Source: Seriola aureovittata (lineage: Eukaryota > Chordata > Actinopteri > Carangiformes > Carangidae). From it: 64,000 nucleotides of DNA. Shown one piece after another: positions 1 to 10,967 of the stretch. A program made the translations under genes and the position numbers. The stretch lies in assembly GCF_021018895.1 (NCBI RefSeq), contig NC_079364.1, forward strand, positions 7,624,901 to 7,688,900, in the 5' to 3' direction. How positions within the stretch are numbered: position 1 is the stretch's first letter; each line of letters begins with the position of its first letter. The notes beneath the pieces were generated by a model. That model had not been told where the DNA came from. It searched no databases and saw nothing but the letters and a program-made list of their open reading frames with translations.

Positions 1-632
1 GGGCTGCCATGTCTTTGTGGTACTCTCCCTCCCAGTATTTGGGGAGGATGGAGAAGATCGAGTTCTCTGTCACTTGACTTCCGAACTGTTTGTCCAGCCA
101 GTCAGCCAGCAGGTCCTTGGAGCTCTCCAACAGCACCTTGGAAGACAAAAATAAAAGAAAGGAAAATTATTAGTAGTATTTTTTTTGACTCAGTAACTTA
201 TCGATCAATATACATTATATTCTTTATCTTCATATTGATGAAGATAAGACAAACACTGCTCATGCTTAGACATTTGTCAAACACAAACACATTTGTCTTG
301 TGCTACAGCTAAAAACATTTTGTTTCTAGACCACACTTACATACATACACTCCTATGTCGACACATAATTTTAAATCAGAAAAGATGAGAAATATTTTCA
401 TTCTTTCCAAAGAAAAAGGAAATTCATATTTAAATTTGGATTTACAATAAAGACTGTTTGCTCAGTCTCACCTCTGCCAGAGGCTGCACCGCCTGGTCTT
501 TGCTCTCCATCGCTGCCTGCAGGGGCTGCAGAGCGGCGGTGACGGCGACGTCCAGCTTCTCCAGCATCTGCTTCTTGTCTGGGTCTGTGGTCGAAGCCAA
601 ATAGGCCTGAAAGGGCTGGAAACCAAGGAATC

Positions 633-670
<38 letters not shown>

Positions 671-3600
671 AACACATACACATGAGGATTTAAGTGAAAA
701 CACAGACCTACAGAGAAACTTCATGTAGCCTGATGTTTTTAGGTTCTACAGTTAAACTGAGACAAAGTAGAGCCGTCTCTACAGCATCAAAGCTGGTGCT
801 TCCTACTCACAGGTGACGTGCTTCCCTAACATTTGATCTGATGCTCTTCAAAACTTGTCTGTAAACTTGTCTCTGTAAAGGTCGACAGAGCTTCGCTGTG
901 GCTGCAGGACGGAGGTTTGCTACGGTGGTCCTGTTATTACTAAACTCAGTTACATTGTCTACATTTTTTTTCATTAATTTTGTTCAACATTTTTGCATTC
1001 GACGCAAGACTAATTTATAGGTTTAAATATAGGACAATATGGAAGTGAATGCAGGCTTGTGTCGGTTAAACTGTTTACCGTGATCTAAACACTGAGCTAA
1101 ATATATCAAATAAATAATCACCCTAAATTAACGCACATTGTGATATGTGACATATGAGCTGATTTTTTTTATTCAGTCCTCCTCTGTCAACAGCGCCATC
1201 TATTAAGACACAGAGGCTTATTATTATTATTGTATCAAAGGTTAACTTAATGTTGTGTCTCACCCCTCTGGCGCTCAGGACATCCTGCAGTATTTGAGCA
1301 GCTTGCGGCTGCTTCGCCTTGTACTGGTCTAGGAGGTAGTTCTGCCGGGCCCGTTTAATGATCTGAAAGACAAGGATACAAACATGAAGCCATCAGCTGC
1401 CAAAAACGTTTTAAAAAGTAAGTATAATGTCAACTTTGTCCTTATCCATGGACTAAAAAGACCATCTTCAAATGTGCAGTTGTGGAGATGTTACTGGTCG
1501 CTTAAAATTAACCTTTTTATTGAATCATCATTATCATTATCATTAATACATAATTTAAATGTGAAAATATAAATGTTATAACCACCCAGATACTTCTCTG
1601 GTGATGCTTCCCTTTTGTTCATGATTTATTTCATGTGAGAAGTGGAATTATCTTCCAGGTGACCACTGAATTACATTGGGACTAATTATACATCTGAGTA
1701 GATCCAGTTTCAACTACAAACCAATTAAAATGACTATTATTATGTCTTAAATGTTTTATTCAGGACCTATTATCCTTCATTTCAGATGTAGTCTAGAAAA
1801 TGAGGATATGATGTATTTGTTTTGGTTCTGCTGCCATGTTTTAATCTTCTGTTAACTACCGTTTTATGACAGCGTTAACAGAAAGATAAATGGTTATGAG
1901 ATAAAATGGTTTATACTAAGGCAAAGTTTAGAAAAAAATCAAGTTTATTTGCCAACTTAATTAAAAAAATAAAGTACAAACCAATGAAGAATAAGCCCTA
2001 TTCAAACCCCATACTTACTTTGTCATCAATGTCTGTGATGTTCATGCAGTAGAAGACATCGTACTTGAAGTAGTCCCTCAGTATCCTTCGCAGGATATCG
2101 AAAGATATGTAGGATCTTAGGAAAGAGAAAGATTAGAAATGACACCCTGTTAAAACAAACATGAGACTGTTCTGAGCTAAATGATTAGACATGATGATCG
2201 CTTTAATTTGTTTACCTGGCATGTCCCATGTGTGAGGCATCATACACTGTGGGGCCACAGCAGTACCATGACACTTTATTCCCTTTCTGGGGAACAAACG
2301 GCTCCTGAAACATAAAGACAATGGACTTTAATGAGCTGAGGCTTTCACCACTACTGAGAATAAACTAGATAGAACTAGAATTTCCCTTTCCAGCTGAGGT
2401 TACAGTGAACGATAAGATGCTCAGGGAAGATTAATGAGAGGTATTCACTGCAGTCAATAGATTTCTGTTCTCTGTAAGGAAGTCTATTCTTTCCAACATA
2501 AATTATGATTGATTAATGATTGATAAATGATAACCCAACAACTTGTTTCTAACCTACCTTTGCTCTTGTCAGACTGTTGTAGAGCAGAAGTTGGGGAACG
2601 TCTGTTCCTGCTGGTGCAGACCAAGAGGGCTGGACCCGCTTTCCTTTCACTGAAATTAAAATCACACACGCACAATGTTAGTTTTAAAACAGACACTGAA
2701 CCAATTCCCACTGAAAATGTCTCATTTTCTAGAGACAGAAACTTAAGACATCATAATAATATGAATGGTGTCACTTTCACATAAGATTTCACACATGGGA
2801 GTTTTAAATTTAATGCATGTAAACATAATAGTTCATAGCCTTCATCATGAGCAGCACAGAACTGCTGCTGAAGGTGAATATGGGTCTGAACTGTTGCCCC
2901 CTCGCATCAGTTATAGTGTTTACAGTGATCTAAAGCTGCAGCTGTTAGTTATTTTCATTACAGATTAAAAGTTAAATTATTTTCTTATCTAATCATATAA
3001 GAAACTATCAGTTAATTGTAAAAAATAACCAGTGTACTTCCCTTGCAGATTCATTTTCCACTGATCAGCTGATCAGTTTACAGACTAATTGTACAAATAT
3101 GAACTGTACTGTTAAATGCTATACTAAGGCTGTGAAAAATACAAATGACAGATTCAAATGTGTGAAATGAGAGGATTGAACCTGAAGTTATTATTTTTCC
3201 TTAAACTGAATTCTCGAAAAATAAATATAATTTAACCCAGAGGCAGATTATATCTAGTAGGCTTGGCCCGATGTTCAATAATATCAAATACCAAGATATT
3301 TCCCTCCATGTGTGATATTTCTCATAATATCAAAAAAATATATATATTTTTGTTTGCAGTTTAGCACAGTCTGCCCTGCTGCTGAGTCTGACCCTTATTT
3401 CACTGCTATGCATACTAGACATTGTACCTTGGCATGTCACAAATAAAACTTAACGGAAGCATCGTTTATAGTTGAAATACAATAATATACTGAGGAAGTC
3501 AATTATCAAAAAGCATCAAGATACAGTGGTGTTATCAATTTGTTTGAACCTGAACCGGTCTGAAGATAAGGCTTTAGGGTTAATCTTGACATCACTGTGC

Positions 3601-4301
3601 AGAAAACAGCTGAACAAAAGCATTCAACTTGTCCTCTGAGGTTTTACACAACTGAATTTTGAATGGATGTTTTTATTTATCCCAAAGCTATGGATTCAAA
3701 CTTCCTCTTCTCCAAAGTAAACGATCAGTTAACAGGAGAAAAATAAATATCTCCAAGTCTGTTTACATTTTCCCAGTTCAACTGGGATAGGACCCCAACG
3801 AGCGTAACCTTTATCATTATGCTTATTTGTGTAGCTTTGATTTCTAGTCTAAACAAATATTTATCTCAAAGTGTGAGAAATGAGAAAGCTCTGAGTTAGT
3901 TGTGCTAGTTCACACTCAGACTGGTCAGGAATAGTCAGACAACAGAGAAGTGAGGGGTCATCTTATTCTCAGAGGAATGCAGCTTTAAGTGCTCATTTCA
4001 GGAATATACACTTTAAAGCCAGGAGACAATGAGCACACAGCATGCACATACACCCAGCGGGGACAGCACATGGTATGGCAACACATGCAGTGCAACCCTG
4101 CTAGAAACAATGTCTAATTTCCTGCAAATAGCTCACTTCTGTGTGTTTTTGTGTGTCTGATAGCCCATGTCAACTTCAGGTATTCTTAGGTAAGGTGTCT
4201 CTTTAAAGCAACAAGTCTGTGACTGCAGAGCAGTTTGTCACAGCTGCTGTCGTTTTGTTTAAACAGCGATTAACAAACTGTCCTCAGCGCTCAGCTAACG
4301 G

Positions 4302-4341
<40 letters not shown>

Positions 4342-6132
4342 ACCCACCCACCCACACACACACAAAACACTGCTGTGACTAAAAAGAAAAGTGAAAGCTA
4401 AAACTGAATTCTTTCAAATGCCTGCAGAAGAGTTCTGGGTTCATGCAAGTCAGTGTTTGCAGAGGGGCAGGTTAGAGCTGCTTTCACTTTTATAAGCCAG
4501 AGTTTTTCCTGCCTTAGTGACCTCAGAAAGCCTCGACGTCCAGGCTGATGGGTATGGCAACACGACCACGTCTAGCCTGTTCATGCCTTCAACTGTCTAC
4601 TCACTGCTGCTCTCAGAGTTGAGGTCCAGCTGCAGGGATGCTATGTGTCTGTACCAGCGCAGAGCGTGCACATGTTGTGGATCTGGGGGCCTGTGGAGGA
4701 GCTTAAAGGCTTTCTGGTCGGCCTGGGAGGGGCTGAACCCCGCCAGGTAGCTGCGTGAGGTTAGGTAGTCATTCAGGGCCACAGCCAGCGCGGCTTCCTC
4801 ATTTATCTGTAGCAAGAAGCCATACTCAAAGGCTGCTGAAACAAGAGGGCAAATGTTCGCAAAGAATTACCGACTAGGCTGCAACAGCCAGAGAAAACAC
4901 TAGCAACAGCACCACTAGTTTACACTGGACAGTGGGATAACCAGAAACCACAAGATCAACCTCACAGACAAGGACTAAGGTATTTAGCAGCAAGTGAGCA
5001 AATGTTCAACTCAAATTATGTTAAAAAAACAAGTAAAAACTAAACTGAAATGCTGCAGATTCTTTAACATAAACTCATGAAAAGTAACAGACAGGCACAA
5101 AACATTATTTTACCTTTGTAATGTCTGGATACATAAACTTTCTGCTGTATATTTACAGATGACGATTTGTGTGACCTGGGCTGATCTAATACTGCACTCA
5201 GGCGCGAGTACAAGGAGTTAACCCAGTACAGATGTCGGATGTTGCAACTAGTGTCTGACGACAGAAATAACATTTTAAAGGGTGTTTCATCCAAATTGGC
5301 CAACACTGTCTCTGGCCATGGTGCTGGATGTACGGTATCTGATACAAATGTTAGTCTGCACATACACAGCTCAGTGTAGGGCTTGGACATGGACATGGAC
5401 ATTGCTGGGGGAAATGATTTTGAATGTGATTTGAAATACAAACAGATAAACAAATGAAAAAACACTAAGAATAAAAAAGAAAAGTAATGAACAAAGCTCC
5501 AAAATCCTGAACTATGTTGATCCTATGTCAATCAGTTCAGCCCGTCCAATAATGCCCCTCTGAATTTTCCAACAACACACACTAAGAGTGAAACCAAATA
5601 AGTCAAAAAGAAACTTAAATGTGTTTTCTCCATGTATGAGTAATCAAACACTAAGACAAAAAGTGAAACAAAGTCAAAAATAAACCAACTCAAACAAACA
5701 CGCAGTGTAACTGCAAGTGATGATAAGTGAAGTGACAGGTGGAAGAAGGAGATGAAAGAAAAAAAAAAAAAAGGAGGTGGCACAACTTTGACTTAATGGT
5801 CGTGAACGCGCCAAAATTGCATGAACATAAAATAGAAGCAAGTGTGGCTCATGGGCATGCATACATCTTTTAAAGCATGTGAGTCATCAACACAAAATGT
5901 GGAAACAAGATTCAAAATTCAAACCAGTGAAATTAAGGTGAAGTGTCTTAGTAATAGAAACTATAAAAATTGAGTTACACACATTACATAGACTGAGATG
6001 ACTCAATTATTTAGGCTCAGTGGTTTAATGAATTACCTGTAAATAAAACCTTCATTAGAAAGTATTAGGTGATATGGTATTTTATAGTGAGCATGGAAAA
6101 AGTTAAACTGGGTTTCTTTTCAAAGGTGTTTA

Positions 6133-6167
<35 letters not shown>

Positions 6168-7131
6168 TTATTATTATAACAATGCTACTACTACTACTAC
6201 TACTACTAATAATAATAATAATAATAATAATAATGATAATAATTTAAAGAATGTCTGTGCTTGACCACTAAACTTTATATAGACATAAGCAAAACAAAGT
6301 CAAAGTGTCAAACAGAAACTAAAAGCATCTTCCTGGATGATGCAACTAAGCAAAACTGATAATAAAAACGAATTAAAATTAAATTATTACAGCGTAAAAA
6401 GAAACAATCAAACAACATCCAATTTAAATAGTAGATCATCAAAAGAACAATGTGGATGCGCAGATGTGAGGAGAACCATTGTAACCTGGTCGAGATGATG
6501 CAATTAGTTAAGTTGCATCAGTTTAGGAGGAATAATGTAAACGGAATGCATGTATTATATTGTCTTTATTTTAGGCTGCAGTGTTTTATTATCATGACAC
6601 TACATAGAATGAGCAAACTGGGAATACTGTTAAATGATTTTAACTAATTTCATCAGATTTTTAAAAAGGAGCAGGACAGATTGCCACACATTTTCCTTTA
6701 AAAAGAAACAAAAAACCTAACTCTATTCAAAAGTCTTAACCAGTTACAATACCTGACATGTTTGTTTCTTAATAACATACTTCCAAATGAAATGCGTCTG
6801 CAGAATTCAAGTGCGTTTCCTTTGCACTGAGAGAAGATGTTGAGTCTTAATTGTTGGCCTGTCTCTGCCGATACATTTCGCTCAATTAACTATCATCTTA
6901 AATAGCAGATTTTTAAAGGGGGTTCTGCATGTCATTCGCTGACAGGGTTACCTTTAGCTAAGCAGCTCTTCTGCAGGCTTTCTGTAGGCTAACAAAGCTG
7001 CTGATAGCTCACCAGCTCTGACAGTTCGTAAAAACACGTTAAATCGTGCTGTCACAGCCTTTTCAACTAAAGAGTGTATAAAGAGGAAAATAAATAATAT
7101 TTACTGTACCTGGCTCTCCTGAGGTCGACAT
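1..7131 (-). CDS. cars1: Cysteinyl-tRNA synthetase, cytoplasmic (5' part, runs off left edge)
   Basis: Charges tRNA-Cys with cysteine in the cytosol. Coding exons, in transcription order: 7110-7131, 5114-5404 (candidate extra exon), 4605-4835, 2558-2649, 2216-2304, 2019-2115, 1264-1362, 472-615 and 1-136 (cut by the window). Phases agree throughout. The start MSTSGEP lies just inside the first exon. Exon 4605-4835 encodes the GST-C-like appended domain of the long vertebrate isoform ([20 protein letters not shown]). Exons 2216-2304 and 2019-2115 carry the class I catalytic start: [16 protein letters not shown], where HMGH is the HIGH motif and the Cys of CCGP belongs to the cysteine/zinc site, then YISFDILRR and MNITDIDDK. 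Exon 472-615 ([18 protein letters not shown]) and the last exon ([16 protein letters not shown]) match the insertion typical of eukaryotic CARS1. The KMSKS motif and C-terminus lie outside the window. Divergent from pex16. Identity is secure; use of exon 5114-5404 is inferred. Confidence 0.95.
632..664 (+). repeat. (CA)n microsatellite
   Basis: CA tract in a cars1 intron, 17 bp upstream (in transcript sense) of exon 472-615. In transcript orientation it is a GT/TG tract beside the polypyrimidine region. Confidence 0.95.
4304..4368 (+). repeat. (CA)n/(CCCA)n microsatellite
   Basis: CA tract with an internal ACCC block, in the cars1 intron between exons 4605-4835 and 2558-2649. Confidence 0.95.
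5114..5404 (-). other. cars1: Candidate additional coding exon of cars1 (97 codons, phase 1-1)
   Basis: This 291-bp open stretch lies in what would otherwise be the long first intron of cars1. It is preceded by a pyrimidine-rich acceptor (cccccag) and followed by a consensus donor (AAAG|gtaaaa). It begins with CA, which completes the split codon left by the first exon, and ends with G, which the GST-C exon completes with CA. Including or skipping it therefore keeps the frame. The peptide starts [16 protein letters not shown] and contains [17 protein letters not shown] do not recognise a domain. It would sit just before the GST-C-like half, where a GST-N-like half would be expected, but that is only positional reasoning. 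It could also be an alternative internal start, since it opens with Met codons. Confidence 0.6.
6131..6246 (+). repeat. (TAA)n/(CTA)n compound microsatellite
   Basis: TAA units, a short TAT-rich palindrome, CTA units and again TAA units, in the first intron of cars1. Confidence 0.95.
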
Positions 7132-7402
7132 TGCCACAGTGCTTGATGGTTGGGTGCTGATGCAACAATAACGTGTCCGGAAGAAGAACCCGTGTGTTAA
7201 ATGCTAACAGTAGGAACAGGAACCAATGTGTTTGAACTAGAGAGCGGGGGGGACACGAATGACTGTCGGCCCATCTTTACGGAAGTTTGTTTAGTTTGAA
7301 AAAAACACTTGAATAAGGAAACCAGGATTTAAACTAACAAAGTCTGACTACAGCTGCTAAATGAGAAGTTTATTTGTCAGTGTTCAGTAAGTAAAAGCTG
7401 AA
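7132..7402. promoter_or_regulatory. Bidirectional promoter between cars1 and pex16
   Basis: Only 271 bp separate the cars1 start codon (minus) from the pex16 start codon (plus), so both promoters and 5' leaders must lie here. Visible sites are TGATGCAAC at 7158-7166, CCGGAAG at 7177-7183 and ACGGAAGT at 7279-7286, the last two resembling ETS-family sites common in CpG-type housekeeping promoters. I see no clear TATA box. Transcription start sites cannot be placed from sequence alone. Confidence 0.75.
7158..7166 (+). promoter_or_regulatory. C/EBP-ATF response element (ATF4-type), TGATGCAAC
   Basis: The 9-mer matches the amino-acid response element pattern TGATGxAAx bound by ATF4-C/EBP dimers. 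It lies 27 bp upstream of the cars1 start codon, inside the shared cars1/pex16 region. Cytosolic aminoacyl-tRNA synthetase genes, CARS1 among them, are known ATF4 targets in mammals, so the context fits. A 9-mer can occur by chance; the call rests on motif plus position. Confidence 0.55.
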
Positions 7403-10400
7403 ATGTCTCACATTAAAGAGTCCGTCGACAAACTGACCCGTGTTTATGAGCGGTACATCGAGTACGTGAGAAGGAACCCAGCTGCTACAGCACAGCTGGA
7501 AAGCACCGTGAGGACACTGTCATACCTGATCGCAGGTCAGTCAAAGTGATGTTAATGATACAGAACAAAATGTTAGTCATCTTAGAGGCCGTGTAAAAGC
7601 TCAGCCTCAGTCCTATCTGCGTGTCACTGAGGTTCACTTTACTCCAGACCAGAGATGAGCTTTATTTTTACGGTCTGCAAAAGTTTGCAAAAAATGACAT
7701 GTTGATTTTTGAAGTGAAGAGTAGCTCAACCCCTCCTGCAAACACGATTATTAAAATGAGCCTTTAGTTCAAATAAGTAATTTATGCACTCTACTTTTTA
7801 TTTCATGCTCATTAACTGGATCATCTTCAGTCAGTACTTAGTGACCCCCCCCCCCCCGGCAGATATCACAGGTTGCAGACACTTTGTGCAGCAGCTCAGA
7901 GTCTTCCTGTTCCTGACAGATGAATTTTCAGCCTCTCCCTGTAGATCACTTCAGGTTCAGAGATATTTTAGTCTGCTCACACAGCTGGTTTAAAATCCAC
8001 ACACAGGCAGAAGAAGAACGGCTATTTTTTGTGTTTCCCTTCAGGGATCGGATTCAATTCTGTTCACTTAAAATCAACAGAATTTCATTTGCCCAGGTGT
8101 GTCTAAAGGTTTGCATACAACTGTAAGAGAAATGCGACACTTTGTTTATGCTGCATAGAACTAGTTTGATGTTTTCAGCACATAATAAATTATAACATCT
8201 TGTGACATTTATTTTGCAGGGCGATTTGCAGACTCCCATGAAATATCTGAACTTGGTAAGTAGTTTTATTCTATTATTTACACAACATACACATTACATA
8301 CCCTGTTAGATAATAATAACACATCACCACAGTTACATTAGTTTATCTACGGAAATAACATAATTATTGTTTATTATATCTGTACAGTGTTGGTTCTGTT
8401 TCAGGGTTTCTGTGCCGTTCAAACTGAATAAACTTCCTCTTCATGGCTTTGTGTTTTTTACAGTTTACTCTGCCTCCAATCTCCTGGTGCTTTTCAATGA
8501 CAGCATTCTGCGCAAAGGGCTGAGATGTTCCCTCCCTGTGGTGAGCTCGTCCTGAAGGTTTTACTTTCATCTCAGATTTAATTCACAGAGAGATGAATGT
8601 TTGCTGCATCAGTGTCTCTGAGGAGACACAAACTAAATGGAGTTTATACAGACCAGAGGTTTCAGACCGGTCTGGATTAGACCAGAAGGAGCTGGATCAG
8701 GAATTTTACCTGTTGTCATTTCTGTTTTTTGCTGTCATGTAAATCAGACCTTGCAGAGTTGGTTGCTTCTTCTTATTTAAAGAAATCTAAATTAAAGACA
8801 AAAGCACTGCTGCAATTTGAGTAAAAGCTGAAAATGTTTTCTCTGTGTTAAGCAGAGGTATCTCTGGCTAGCTGACCTGGTGGCTCAGGGGGTGACAAAG
8901 GGTGAGGGGTCAGATATCGATGCCCTCAATTTTGTTTTCTGTTTGTGTTTGGATTATGACTTTGGTTAATACACAGTCTCTTCAGAAAGTACTCCAACTC
9001 CTTCTCTTTATTGTCTTTTAAATATAATTTTAAATGGATAAAATTGCCTGTTTTGCCCGTGAAGCTACACTCAATGAACCACAATGACAAAGTTAGCAAT
9101 GTTGCAAATTTACTTCAACTCAGAAACTCAAGAATGTCAATTATATCTGTTTAAAATGAAATCTTCGACACAGTAAAGTGTCAAAACAGTGAAGAGGTCT
9201 GAATACTTTCAATGCTCACCGTTGTTCCCGCCTGGTGTTTGGTGTGTTCAGTCTCTCTCTCAGCAGAGGCTCCTGACCTGGCTGTCTGTGCTGGAGTACG
9301 TGGAGGTTTTCCTGGAGATAGGAGCCTGTAAGCTGTGGGGTGAAGTCGGCCGCTGGCTGGTGATCGGACTCATTCAGATTTTTAAGTACGGTTTAAATCT
9401 CGTGTGAAATAGCCAGTTAAACATGTACAATACAGCCTCACTAAAGCTGTTGTGACTTATTAGGAGCAAATCCCTGCAGCAGGTTCAACTTCTGGCAGAA
9501 AGACTGAAACCAGAAAAATGGAGGTTGTTACAACCATGGTTTTGAAATAACACATTCAACAGTCACATGAGGGACATGAGGTTTGGCCACATAGTGCTCT
9601 ATTATTAGTAAATCTTTAATACATAACAGCAAGTGTGCACATTTTGTGATATTATTTATGGGTAAAGTGTATCATGTGTATGTGGTTTACTTCAGACTTT
9701 AGAAGCGACTCCAGATGTTGCCGTATTTAGGATACTGTCTGTGACATTCCCTCTGTACTGTCCTTCCTCTGACCATATTTTGTTCTTATGTTCATCCACA
9801 GGACAGTTTTTCGCATCGTGCTTCTCTTGTGGTATAAATCTGGTATCCAGACTTCGCCTCCCATAATCCCCCTCGACAGAGGTGCAGAACTTGGCATTGA
9901 AGGTCAGTTTTCATCCCTTCTCACTGGCTGTTTGATCACTTCCTTTTAGAAGTGTAAAATGTTTGTCTTTGAAAGTCGAGGAGGTTACAGTAGGACTGTG
10001 TCCACAATTCAAATTCTTCACACATCCATATGTTAGCATTGTCTCTGTGAGCATGTGCCAGCCGACACTAGCATTTAGCACATAGCGCCATCCTCACAGG
10101 GCCGTTAACATGGCTGCAGACCCAGTTGTCACTTCTCACTACATCTAAAATTAGTTTTACATGTGAAAATTCACAATTCACCTCAGGTAACAACCTGCTC
10201 AGTTAATTAATGCTGCATTTAGTATTTTAATAATGAATCAAATGGCTATTAATGACTGTTTATTTACATCAAGTCAACTTTATTTCTAGAACACATTTAA
10301 ACACAGCTCGAAATGACCGAAGTGCTGAACAAAGGACATCAAAATAATAGAATATTAATTTAATAAAAAAAGAGAAGTAAGTAAAACAAATGTATAAAAT

Positions 10401-10931
10401 AAGGAAAATTATACAAAAAAAACTGTATACAGAAACATATAAATATACTGACCAAAACAATGAACAACAAGGAGCAATATGTATTATATTTAATGTGAAA
10501 AGACTAAATTCTAAATTAATCTTTTCACACACACAGATTTATCACTGACTCTGTTCTCCTCAGCTCTGTTGAGCCTCTCTTAGCTCATTGTTTTGGTTTT
10601 ACAGCTCATTTACTGTTTTCAGTCTCACTGCTCTCATCAGCTTCGTTTCAAATTGCAACAGGCAGTGAAAACCCAACTCTACACTTCCTGCTCGGCAGCA
10701 AACAGCAGACAGACACAGTCAGAGAGCAGCTGGTGAACATAGTGGAGCATTTAGCAGCTAAAGAGCCAGCTATTTCCCTCAGGTGCTGGTGGAGACCAAA
10801 AACAGAGCTAAAATAGAGGGAAGACTGGACACAAATATGGTTCCAATGAATGATATAGTTTCAGCTCACTGTGTAAATGTGCAAGTGTTTGTTAAGAAGT
10901 TGATCATGTCAACTTTAGGAGGTGGTGATGT

Positions 10932-10967
<36 letters not shown>

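Noticed and set aside
10269..10532. Hydrophobic Phe/Tyr-rich minus-strand frame in pex16 intron 5
   Set aside because: A/T-rich intron sequence without family likeness, splice support or a neighbouring exon.
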